From: Pelargonium cotyledonis
Taxonomy: Eukaryota > Streptophyta > Magnoliopsida > Geraniales > Geraniaceae
Direction of reading: 5' to 3'
Assembly: GCA_036897625.1 (NCBI GenBank)
Contig: JAYMTA010000399.1
Coordinates: 1 to 29,830, forward strand
Length of the DNA: 29,830 nt
Position numbers and translations under genes: made by a program. The notes beneath the pieces are model-generated. The model was not told the origin of the DNA. It did no database searches and saw only the letters and a list, made by a program, of their open reading frames with translations. Positions 1-11,500 of this stretch are shown here, in pieces. Position 1 is the first letter of the stretch, and every line of letters starts with the position of its first letter.

Positions 1-370
1 ACATAGGCAGTTTACCAATGTAGATCGAATGAACTTTAGCTCTAGATGGGGTAGTGCTGGGTTTGAGAGAGTGACTGTTGGTTCCAAAATCTCTCGCCCA
101 CCTTCGAAGCTCTTCTGAGGCTGCCTTGGTGTAATGTTAGGGAAGCTCATGAACACTGGGGCTGCGGCTTGTATGGAAGGCAGCGGCGGCGGCCGAGGAA
201 AGGGGGAGGGGAGGTGGTGGAGGTGGCTGGTGGACGTCCGGTAGAGGTAGGAGAGCAACGGTGGTGGAGAGGTTGGGGGATAAGAAGGGGGAGGTGGAGG
301 GGCTCATATTCTTTGTTGCTGGCTCTCCAGGAAGCTATACTATAATATATTGGATTGAAACTACTCAAAG
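1..370 (-). other. GC-rich block with possible coding fragment, identity unknown
   Basis: This block is far richer in G and C than the rest of the window and lies where the downstream intron of the callose synthase gene should be. On the minus strand an ATG at 307-305 opens a 56-codon frame that is rich in Ser, Thr, Pro and Ala, with PPPPPLPLSS and an alanine run, and stops at 139-137. The same register is then open to the window edge and reads like ordinary protein (for example RRWARDFG). The composition of the first part would suit a plastid transit peptide, but that is inference. On the plus strand a 39-codon frame, open from the window edge, ends at about 118. It could be the start of a neighbouring gene, a pseudogene, or a captured fragment inside an intron. 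I do not recognise the protein. Confidence 0.3.
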
Positions 371-679
371 TTGTGGAATGTAATTGACAATGACTTCATC
401 AACTACCATAGGCATCAAACTCCTGTGAATCTAAATTAAACACAAGTTGAAGTTGTAAGAAAACTCTTGTCACATCAGGACGAATGGCATTTCCCTGGTC
501 CTTAATTCTCTGGCTAAACTTTTATCTATGTTGCATGCACACTATTAAATATGCAATAGACCTATGTATAACAAGCTATGTTACAGCTGTAACGTCCTAT
601 ACCCTAAGTTATAGATAAGAAACTAGTACATGATAGATGGAAAAAAATTAGAAGATAATTAACATTAAAGAAGAATCAC
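371..679. other. No exon seen; downstream intron of the callose synthase gene
   Basis: The sequence after the donor at 679-678 (minus strand) is AT-rich and stops in all frames. I looked for the next family exon, which in CALS7 continues the protein with ILPLV-type residues, and did not find it. A perfect 14-bp palindrome, GTTACAGCTGTAAC, lies at 580-593. Confidence 0.6.
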
Positions 680-3600
680 CTCCACATAGTAACTGAATGC
701 TAGCTTGCTGATCAGAAGCATGATCCAAAACAGAGTATACCTGCCAATGTGAAATGAATTCTGTTAATGAAGAGGTACACATTAGTAGATGCAATGAAAT
801 AGTAAAAATGTGTGAAATATGAACTCCAAAATAGGCAACCTCTTTTCTCTCCAACACTAACAACAAAGATAGTAATAATAAAAAAATAAGTCATTGTTAA
901 GAGTGTCTTCTTTCTTACTTCAGAAGTGAGAACATGTCCTCATGCATGCCTCTTCCAATATACTGTTTTGGCTGTAGTGAGGTAAACAAAGAGTTAAACG
1001 AACACTCAATGAAGGAAAAGAAGAAACATTGATAACACCGCGTATGAGAGAACTTGGTCCAGAGTCAGAAAAGCTAGATATACTTGCCTGAGCCCACCAC
1101 ATAAGAAGAGTGATAATCCGCCAGTTTGAACGCTCCATAGTTCTCCTTATTGGTGGAAGCAAAAAAAGTAGAGCAGCTAAAATGTTGGGTAGCATATAAA
1201 TTGCAACAGCATAACTATAAAATGACTGGTTCTTCCAGTCCCCATCCCAATTAGTCACTAATTTTACAAGACCAGATGGATTTTGCACAGAGCTGGAATA
1301 ACCAATTGGCAAAACCACAGCCCACATAGCCGCTACTGCAAATTTCAGAAGGTACCGCAGTATTTGGGAAAATTTTAAGCTTCTCCATGCATTGAAACTG
1401 AGGATTATATCCAGTGTGGCTGCAGTACAGAGTATAAGAAAGCGCCATGAGTTTCACTAAAATAGAGCATAAAAACCACCAGCTTCCCTTAGTTAACAGT
1501 TAAAATTTCAAAAAGCCAAAAACAGTAAGGATTTAATTGCTTTATTATGTGCAAGTCAATAACAGCCTCCACAATCATGGAGAAAGAAAGTCATGAGTAT
1601 ATCATTAATACCTTGCACAAAATTGAGAAAAGCAGAAGTAATGAAAATGGTCAACACACTTCTGAAGACATTCTCCTCAAAAATGGCAGCAAGAGATCCA
1701 GTAGGACTCCACGCAAGAATTAACATAGCCTTATAAAAGATTAATATATCCAATTAGTTTCTTCAAGAGAAAGATGAAATGGTAAGTGAACATACTGTCA
1801 CGTCAAGGTTACCTGGAAAGCCAATATAAAGAACATCCACAGCCGGTCAAAGCTTCGAAATAAATGCAAAAATGTACGAACTTCAACAAAATTCGTTTTG
1901 GGCTTCTTCTTTCCAGAAATGACTTGGTTACTTCTCCGCTAAAATATATAAAATCAACAGAAGGATTTTCAAGAAATATACTGTGTAAATATATATATAT
2001 GTCAAGAATATGATGTATTTAACTATTTGTATGCATTTAAGTGGGGTCACTTGACCCCACATGCATGGCTGTGGCTCCGCCCATGCATACACATCTCTAC
2101 TTTCAAATTCTTAAATATAAATGCAGCAAGGAGTTGTAGATTCTAAGATTCTTAGAAACCAATGATTAAAATATTTTGTCTATAAAACAATTTAATATGA
2201 TGACCAAATTACTAAAATAAGTGTAACTAAACCATACATGTTTAACAAAAAACATCTCAGAAGAAAAATAAATACCGCATTTGCAGGTTGTGTCTCCTCT
2301 GCATGAACAAAAAAATCTGATTTAAGGTCCCAAGGCCATCCTAGCTTAAAACATTTGTCAGACCTAGAAAGAGGAGCAGGTGATTTAGCTATATAATATC
2401 TTAATACATACACATATAATTGAGTAAATTTCTTTTCATATAACTGACCAGAAGTACTCATTTAGATCATCATAATTTCTCCATCTTGAATGACCTGCCT
2501 TGCCTCTTTCGTTTCTCCTAGCTTCCTTTTGGCCCAAATAAAATCAATTAGCTGACAAAATCTAATGAATAATTAGGAATGTAGAGACAGAGTAATTAAA
2601 TAATAATTACCTTGAGAAGAACCTGATAGATTGGTGTTATAATATCCCTCAAAAATGATTCATCATCACGTTCTGCTGTTTGGTAGTCGTCTCCACTAAC
2701 AGGATGAACATTGCTATATAAAATCTCATACACTTCATTCGCCATCTTATACAGTTAGAAGAATGAAAGAGTTATTTTCTAAATAAAACAGCTGTTTTGA
2801 GGTAGAAAAGGATGCAATTTAGAAACTATAAGTACCCTATGGAAAATGTAGCAAAGGCATTCAGGCATGAACCGGATATTTGAAGCTTCTCCCCATATAA
2901 GAAGATAAAGAGCAATGTAGATAAGCTCCAACTGTTGTCTCTCAAAACCTTGGGGGAATCTGCAAAGCAAAAAATAAGCACCTATCAAATAAGAATTTTA
3001 TTGCTTAAATTGTACATCTGGGCAAAAAAAAAAAATCCAATTTTATGAAATACTTTGAAGGCTTTAACTGATGTCATGGACAGAGACAAGACAACTTGCC
3101 TAAGATTTGATTTACATCGCAGATAGTTACACCATGAACGGTAATTCTGGAAAATTTTCTCCACCAAACTCTCTAGTGTGCCTCTATCCAGCTGCAATAA
3201 GATTCTCAGTGATTTTCAATATACAATAAACAAAAAGAAGCAAGCTAAGGGTGCTATAACTGTATAAACATACTATAGAATCAAAGAAAAATTAATAAAA
3301 ATAAATGAAAAGATAAATACAGCCACCAAAACATGGTTTACCTCTGTATAACCTTCAAGATTCCTATTCCTCACATCCATGTTGGCCAGTAGCAATATTA
3401 GATGTTCCCTCTGATTTGCTTCATTCCCTTTCTTCAATGTCCAATATGATAAAACAAAATCATTCAGTCAGATAAACAAAGATGATTCCTTTTACCAAAG
3501 ATCATTTTCATGTACAAAATATAAGTGAGAGCAGTAAGTAGTCATAATCCAACATATCACTAAGAGCCGTAATTGGCCATAATTGAACCACAGGATCACC

Positions 3601-6392
3601 ATCCCACATAGGCAAAGATCATAGCCACTTGATCTTGCTTGCCATATTGTTGAATAGATCAACTAATCCAGTAAATCTCATGGACACAGACTATGTGAAA
3701 AGGGAGGAACCTGTTACTTCAAACTAAATGCATCAGTCAAGCATTGGAATGGGAACAGGAAGCCTTTCACAGGTGAAAATTTTAAGGTTTTATTGGTTTA
3801 TAAGGAGTTTCTAGGTTGCTCTTTCCATAATTCGATTGAAATGTTGTTCCAATAGAGAACTAATCCAGTGGGCTGCTGTTACTAGTAGAGTTTTTGCCAA
3901 ATGTGAAGACTGTATTACTATTACAGTACTTCAAATGTAGCTATGCATTAAAAAATAAAACAAGGCATCCCAGATGCAACTTACTTGAAATCCAAAAACA
4001 GATGAAAGCCAATCAAGAATGTCGTTAACTGATTTAACCCTCTCCTTCGGCGTTGTTGAACCATCATCAGTGACATTGTGTGTTGAATGGACTCTTGGCA
4101 TTGGAAGGTTATCCACATTACGCAGAGCATGAAGTGCAGCTTTGATCTGTATTTATCAGGATAAAAAATAGCATGAATGTGGATAATCATGGTGAAATGC
4201 AGGGGTTCACAGAACTAATTAATAAGAAAAGGTGAAATGATGACCATGTGTATTACAATATACAACCTCAGGAAGTTCCATGATTGCTGGTTTAACTCCC
4301 ACTGCATATAATGGAAGAATGTTATAGTGTTCATACTGTTCCTTTTTCCTTTCCACTTCCTCCGCATATCTTTGTGTCTGAAACGGCAAACCGATAAGAT
4401 ATTCACCTAATTACCACCTTCCATAACTTTAAAACTTGCAGAGCAGACATAGAAGGTATACAAATCAAACCTCAACATCAACTTTTGAAGGAGGTACCAC
4501 TGTTCTCAACACATCATACAATACTGTTGCAATCTGATAAAGTTTAGCCATCTCCTCCCTTCAAGAGTTAGCAAAAATAGAAATGATAAGACCAAATGGA
4601 TAATATGGATAACAAAAATAAGCATGACACCCGAAATGATAATCAAGCCTTACGGTTTTCTAACATTTTGGCCTTCTTTGATGTATTTCCCATAAAAGTT
4701 CTGGTAATAGAGAGTGATTTCTTTGGGATCACTTCTTGCAAGCTGTGGTTTTGTTTCTACTTCTTCCTGCAACAAAGAAAATCTTAATCATTGAAACAAT
4801 GCAATATTAGTTGTTTTCTCTCTAAAAATGCAGAGCTAAAATTAGACTTGTAGTTCAGTTATGACTTATTTTGCAATTTTCATCATGGGATTTGTGTCTT
4901 TCCTTTCCTAGAAAATATATAAAAGCATTAGATAAGATCCAATATACAGGAATCATCATGAGGAGTGGAAATTCATGCATTGAAATGTTTACAATGTTAA
5001 GTAAAAGCCATCTTTCTTTTTCTCTATACACAGTCTCACTAATGTTTATAACTTTAGTCTAGTGCACAAACATTTCTACGGGTTAGAGATGATTAGAGAC
5101 AAATGTGTGACTAACTAAACAGTTAACAACTTAACATATATGACAAGTAATGTTATCATAAATTGCCTCGAAATGAGATTTCTATTTAGCAAAGAAAAAT
5201 AAGACTACAAAATCCATCCCGCATTATCAGCTCTACCTTTTCGAGTCTGTGTAACAAATAGGTCTTAAACTGCCGAACACCACGTCCACTTGATGTTGAA
5301 TCCATCCTATGAGCCTTTTCAAATGCATGGAAGCGGCCTAATTAAAGAAAATAGAGTATGCAAAGGTCACAAAGAATTAAAAATGTTGGCTACATATGCA
5401 ACAAGAAGAAGAAAAAGAGCGAGAAGTTCTGGCAACAAAAGCATTGTAATTATCTTTTACACCATCTATGGTAAATGCAACTAGCCAAATATCACTTTTC
5501 ACTAATCCCTATAGAAACATATGCAACAATTGACATGTCAAGTATGATCAGCAGCAATTGTTCAATGCCGAATATAATTTTTTGTTGTTTTTGTTCAAAA
5601 TATTAAGCTTCTATCCTCGTTGCAAAAAAAAAAAAGTACAAGAAAAGAGCTCCCCAAAATCTTAAACTAGTCAGTCCAACTCTCAGAATCTCACATGCAG
5701 TGCAGATCATACCGGAATATTTGACTGAACCGAACAAATAAGCAACATATTCTTAATTGTTTCTAATATGAAAATTTCCACTTCCTTTTTATTGGCACAA
5801 GAATAACTTCATTACCGTTCTGAGTCAAACCTCAATCAACAGGCCACATCCAAGTCATTACTTTGTCAAATACTGTTAATAACCATTAGTTACTTGTACA
5901 ACATTTCACACATGGCCAACCTACAACTTTCATTACATACTAACTGTTACCATTAACTTTTTCAATAATTTCCAAAAGATTATTCATGTAGCAGAAAGTC
6001 AACTTGAAGTCAAGAGAGTAGTTCAGGCAATTTTATATACATACATAGCTACATACACATAAATACATAAGACAGTGATACAATATCAAATCAAAGTACA
6101 AAAGAAATCGCAAACACCAAACTAACAAGTAAAAAAATGATCTTTTTTCGTTCTTACAGAGATATGCAACTCTGGGGTTGTCACTCTCAATCTCATTAGC
6201 AACTCGTAGAATCGGAGCAATAGATGCAAGCGAAGACGGCACGAGCGTCTCACTATCAATGGCAGTAGCGTCCTCATTAGGCAGGTCTATCAACCTGGTC
6301 TGCTGCCTAGACATGTCCCGCGACGACAGCGACCGCGGCGGCAGAGACGGCGGCGCCCCCACCTCCCCCCTGGTCCCGCCGGAGCTCGCCAT
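680..6392 (-). CDS. CALS7: Callose synthase, CALS7/GSL7-like, N-terminal 702 residues (partial)
   Basis: Callose synthases are plasma-membrane enzymes that make 1,3-beta-glucan from UDP-glucose; Arabidopsis CALS7 makes callose at phloem sieve plates. Coding exons: 6392-6158, 5337-5237, 4766-4654, 4558-4471, 4377-4267, 4146-3985, 3431-3342, 3191-3100, 2959-2836, 2745-2611, 2525-2449, 2363-2276, 1938-1813, 1729-1612, 1419-1088, 971-919, 740-680, together 2106 nt in one open frame. The start is ATG at 6392 (MASSGG, like CALS7 MASTSSGG). Seen in order: the family N-terminus ([18 protein letters not shown], then [12 protein letters not shown]), a Vta1-like region ([20 protein letters not shown]), the FKS1 domain 1 block ([20 protein letters not shown], residues about 345-370) and six or so membrane spans from residue 495 on, ending at KLAFSYYVE. 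The catalytic glucan synthase domain, about 1,250 further residues in CALS7, is missing because no later exon is in the window. CALS7 is the closest match by recalled sequence. Two introns use GC donors. Confidence 0.93.
1939..2275. repeat. Intron segment with a 20-bp palindrome and AT tract
   Basis: This intron of the callose synthase gene contains an (AT)n tract near 1990-2000 and, at 2041-2060, two 9-base arms GTGGGGTCA and TGACCCCAC separated by two bases. They are followed by GC-rich sequence (TGGCTCCGCCC) that stands out from the AT-rich intron. The patch looks like a fragment of a dispersed repeat, but I cannot name its family. Confidence 0.4.
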
Positions 6393-6742
6393 CTGCGCCA
6401 ATGGCTTCTTCCCCAGAAATTCTCAAATCACCAACAAAAATACAGAAAAAATATTCAATTTTGACAAATGGGTTTTCGAGGGCTGGTGCTAAGCAAACAA
6501 CAGTGGCGTGAAAGGGATAGGTCATGGTGGTTTTGTATGGGAAGAGAAAGAGAGATACTTTGGAAGTGAAGTGGGGCAAAGTGGTTGGCTCGGTGAGGAA
6601 GAAAAGAAAGGAGTTTTGTATGAGATAAATGGGTTTGGTTGCTTTTTACTGAAACATTTGATAAGACAAATGAGAAATCGAGCTGCTTTTCGAAAAGCCA
6701 TGGCTGCTTTTTTGAGCTCTCTCTGCTTTTGGGGGAGCTTTT

Positions 6743-6749
6743 CTTTATA
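6743..6749 (-). promoter_or_regulatory. Possible TATA box of the callose synthase gene
   Basis: The minus strand reads GTATAAAG here, about 350 bases upstream of the ATG at 6392, which would give a 5' UTR of roughly 320 bases. The distance is long but common enough in plants. There is no transcript evidence, so this is only a candidate. Confidence 0.3.
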
Positions 6750-8271
6750 CTACTTTTTCGTTTAAAAATGCGTAGAGGGACTTGATCGACATCGACGGGT
6801 GCTTTGCTTAGCAGAGGAAGCTAAGTCTGGGTGGCGGGAACTCTCTGTGGACAACCTTTCCGTTCCTTTGTTGATGACGACGGCTGGGATCGTGACACGT
6901 GTAAAGAATGATTCCCTAAATATTCATTTTTTAATAAAAACTAAAAGTTCTTAAGAGTTCCTCGTGAAGAAACTATAGAATAGGGATTGCCTACTTGTTT
7001 ATCATATACTATATATTAGTTATTAAGGAATCATGTATGAAATAAAAATTTTATATTTTCATATCAGGTTGTGAAATTGACGAAAACGATTGCACGTGAT
7101 GAGGAAATTTAAATATATCATTAACGTTTTAACAGATAATGTTGAAGTCACACAATATCGTCTCGTACGCACAAAATTAGTGCAAATGTTATATTTGCAT
7201 TGCCATTTTGCTAAAAGATAGTTTCTTTATTAGGAGGGAGCTTTGTTCATTTTGATGTTTGTAGTAACCTAACCATCTCTCTATCATTGGAACATCTTTT
7301 GTTAATGGGATTTGAGTTTGCATCTATGTCCTATTATTGCAGAAATGACAAAAACAAAAGCAATATTAAACTATAATTATTGAGATTTGATGGTGAATTC
7401 TCTAAAGGAAGGGACTGTGGAACAATAAAAATTAGGCGGCAAAAGCTTTACATCACAATCTCCTTCCACATTTGGTCAATAATGGTAGACAAAGCTCACA
7501 ACAAATCCTCCTTTGCTTCTTCTCCATTCTCTCCTTCACTTCTTTTTTTTTGGGAACATTTATGTGAGATTCAAATCAATGTTTCTAACAACTAGATTGA
7601 GAGGTCGAACCAGTTCGATCACCACTCAAGACCGATTCCCACCATAAAGTTCCATTGTTGGTCGGGTTCTTACAACAATGGCTCAAATGGCCCACAAATT
7701 ATTAACTCCACCAGAAAAGGAAACCACCCATACTAGACACAAGTTCAATGGAAAAACTCGCTTGATCGGCTCTATAACGTGATATTTACAAGGAACGACA
7801 TGATTGTATATAACAGAAAAAAAATCTGAAATGAAGAAAAAAATGATTTTTTACTTTTTTCCTACAAGAGAGTATAGCTATTTACATGCACTTGTCCTTG
7901 CATGGTGGTGATGATCTTGTGGTTGGATTTGAATGCTTGTGTATAGTCATTGACAGCTTTTGTACTTTGATGAGTCGGGTCCAATTTGTTGGAGAACCAC
8001 CATTTGTATTTCCGGCTTATCTTTCTTCCTGGCCAAAGAACTCAGTTGTGCATTGCTTATATAGGACTTGCTCTCGAGGGCTACAATTTTTAAGAACAAA
8101 TGAGCATGAGAAATCTATCATGTAACAGACGAGAAACCAAAAAAAGTTATGCAATTGTCGCCAAATGAAGAGAAAAAATTGCCTAATGCTACTTCTACAA
8201 TTTGATGGGTTAATTGGACACATGGAAAAAGATCACACTACTCATAGTATAATAAATAGATAAAAAGTGGT

Positions 8272-8395
8272 CTAGAGCATGAGTGTCTCATTATTCAGGG
8301 GTCTGGGAGGGTCATTTACGTACGCAGCCTTATGCATGCTTTCCCCAAAAAAGAGGGTGGTTTGCTGACTTTAACCAGTGACCTCATTTAGTACA
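8272..8395 (-). mobile_element. Au-type SINE remnant
   Basis: Read on the minus strand, this stretch follows the recalled body of the plant Au SINE: a degraded B-box-like start (GGTCACTGGTTAAAGTC), a short variable part, then the conserved AAGGCTGCGTACGTA and GACCCTCCCAGACCCC blocks. Au SINEs are tRNA-derived retroposons found across flowering plants. The 5' A-box half appears to be missing or too diverged to see, so the copy is truncated or old. The family match is from memory of the consensus, not from an alignment. Confidence 0.6.
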
Positions 8396-8403
8396 AATGA
8401 GGT
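8381..8403. repeat. Hairpin-forming inverted repeat
   Basis: Nine-base arms ACCTCATTT and AAATGAGGT are perfect complements around a 5-base loop. The repeat overlaps the outer end of the SINE remnant. No U-rich tail or gene end points to a terminator role. Confidence 0.5.
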
Positions 8404-8515
8404 AAATAACAGATTGTGAGGGGAGGGGAGGAAATGCGGGATAGTATAGGCCCTCTCATTTGAGCTACTTTTGGATCCCGGGGTAGAAGTAAGAAGGAAC
8501 AATTAAGTTAGGAAG

Positions 8516-11500
8516 CTAATACTGTGTATCATAATTGACTGAAAGGTAGGCATTTACCTGATTATTCAAAGCTGTAGCAATAGCCCAGCGTTGAGGATGG
8601 TGCGTTTCTGTTGACCCAGAAGTGACAAAAGCTATTGCACTTGGTTCTGGTTGTCTTACGGTTTTGATTGGGGGTGGCAACTCTCTCATTACCCATAACA
8701 CAAAAGCCGAGGGTAGTGCCGAACCTGACAGAAACCTCAAGAACAAATTAGAATAATTTCGCTACCATGAGAAACTGCAGCCAAAATAATGTACTTGTTA
8801 AATAGATAGCATATGTATGCTCAGAATACGAAACGCAAAGGACATACCGATAAAATAGTACAAGATGATGAGAACTGGCTCTTTTGCACCAATAACTTTC
8901 TTCAGATGCCAATGGTAGAAGAGCTGCAAATAAAATTGCATTATTAAGTGACAGAAGATCATACATTGCTACACACAGAAACTCAGCTACAGGAATGATA
9001 GTACAGTAATAGGCATCAACCACATACAGGAATATCAGTAAGAAGAGCTACCAAAGCACTTGATGTAAAACATACAATGGAAACAACAGATAAACCAGCA
9101 ACCTGCATACAATAGCAAGCTTGTTACAGAAACTTCAAAACTATGTAAAAGCAGTAGAATTTGTGCCAGTCAGAGACAGTGAGAGGCCACAAATGCTTCT
9201 TGATCAAGTACCAAAGTTCAAAAATCAATTTTCCATGTTAAAAAAGGATAAATGTATTATCAAAACCACTAGAAATTAACAGCTATAGTTTATAAAACCT
9301 TCCACATCTCGGATGAGGATCTCTCAGACCGTACTTTCCTCAATTTCAGAAATAACAGGAGACCTGAAAAATAAAATATGAATAACTTCAATAAGTAAGA
9401 GCACATGAAGACGAGAAATTCTGCAGGCAAATAAGATACAAATGCACAAAATGCAATTGCAAAGACATGCTTAGTACATAATAGTAAATAAATTTCTCAT
9501 TCAGGTTTCTGGTTAAGAAGCAATCAAATGTGTGCATGTTCCCCTCTCCCTCCACTGAAACACCATATCAAACACATCCTCTCTAGTTCTCAAACCTAAA
9601 CGTTCAACAAGAACCGAGAATAGTTTGCCACACATGCCAGCAAAATCTAGATTTTAAATGTGCATCTAAGACTCATCCTGACATAATAGTATTATCTTGA
9701 ACTTCAACCCCAAAGCACAGATGTGAGATCCTTAAGAATAACTAATCAACTATGAAATCATGAATTATAGTTCTTAATACACAAAGAAAGTGCCAAATTA
9801 AACCCCAACATGATACAGGCACAGCATACCATTGGTATAGAAACAAATATATTTGCTCACCGTAGCAACCTAAAGCTCCACCCAATAGTAGTATTGCCGT
9901 GGCAAAAAGATCAACATATACCTGCAATAATAATTAATCATATGAAGATGAATTTATATATATAATAAGGTCGCAGAACAATAAAATACAGTTGAACCAA
10001 AATATGTCAGGTAGTTGATTGAACCAACAACTAGATTCTTTAAAGTTACAAGTAAAAAAGTCGCATTATTTACATAAGATCCATTTTGTATTACACAGTT
10101 TCTAAAGCCATTAGCAAGATTATAAATTCCAAAAAAGAAGATCGTTCCATACCCGAGCTACTAGTGCAGAATTAATAGGATTCTTTCCTGCACCAATCCA
10201 AATTATCACTGCAAAGGATGTCATCAAGATAAAGACAAGCACAACAACCTGGCGAAAAGGAAATCCTCAAATCATATATTATCCAACTAACATAGTCAAG
10301 AATCAAGATCCATGAAAATGATCAATATACCAAAATCACAAAACAGAACAAATCACTGATAGTTCTGTATATTCAGCAAGATGAGAATCTGTCTTACCAC
10401 AATCACAAATTTTTGTCGGCTCCCTACATGAAGACCTTGAAATGAGCAACACTTCCTGTGAATATCCTTCTCTACTGAACCTGGTTTATGTTTAGAATTT
10501 TCCAACAAGGGCTGTTGAGCACTACTTTCTTCTTCATCATCCTCGTCATCATTTGCCTGATGGCAAAGGTCAACCCTATAAAATCATTATCCACAGAAAC
10601 ATATCCATAGAGCATAAATGAGAACTGCAAGTCTAAATATAATATCTCAAAAATGCAAAACTCTAGAGCGTTGACAATTACAAACAGTTATCAGAATTTG
10701 TCAAGAATATAAAAATATTATATTTCTATAAAACCTTGTCATGTTTTTCACATGCTCATATGCATATAAAGTATAAACAACAATATAATTGAGGAATCAA
10801 CAATATCACCAACAACAAAAACAAAAAAAGTTGTTTGTTTTCCAAAATCTATGCATCAGCATGAACTGAGATGCTGATTGATATGACACAAGCATAGCTA
10901 GTAACAGGATAAATATGTATATTAAATTATTAATACACTTAATTTTATGCCAGAAGGCAAAATACAGGAGCAAACATGTCAACACACAAATAGCTTGCAT
11001 GCATACTATTGATAATGACAGATCAGATCCATGATCCACTTTATACTTTGGCTATATACAAACACCATGATATTAGATAAATGCAGTCGAATAAAATAGC
11101 TGCTAAGTTTTGTTAACTTTACATGGTTCCTAAAAGAAACATGTACTGATAATGCAAAGCAAAAGTTTCCTATGGCAAGATCTTGAAAATAATTGACAGT
11201 TAGGAATTACTAGAAAACTTACCAGAATGATAGAAGTAGAAGAAAAGCTGCCAGAAACAAAATTTTGGGGCAAGCTGCAGCAATACATACATTGTTTTCA
11301 AACGTGAAAAGACTGAATAAAAAGACTTTGGGAAACAAATATCATCAATCATAACTTGAAAGATACATACCCATGAGGATAAACCCGCACACATTAGACC
11401 AGCAAAGCCACCCTTCACATGTCGCAATGAGAGTGGACAAAAAGTATACAACATAACCTGCAGGGACAGAAATTGGATTCTAAGACTCAACTGCCTTGTG

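Larger units (their letters stand above)
6393..8515. other. Spacer between callose synthase start and TOM1-like 3' end
   Basis: I see no convincing gene here. The part next to 6393 should hold the callose synthase 5' UTR and promoter; the part next to 8515 should hold the TOM1-like 3' UTR. In between is AT-rich sequence with an Au-SINE-like remnant near 8.3 kb. A 79-codon plus-strand frame at 7886-8125 shows no domain, splice or codon-usage support and is left out. Confidence 0.6.

Noticed and set aside
6393-6401. Upstream start three codons earlier in callose synthase exon 1
   Set aside because: The codon at 6401 is TTG, not ATG; the ATG at 6392 gives MASSGG, which fits the CALS7 N-terminus.
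7886-8125. Plus-strand 79-codon frame
   Set aside because: It has no recognisable domain, no matching exon nearby and ordinary spacer composition.
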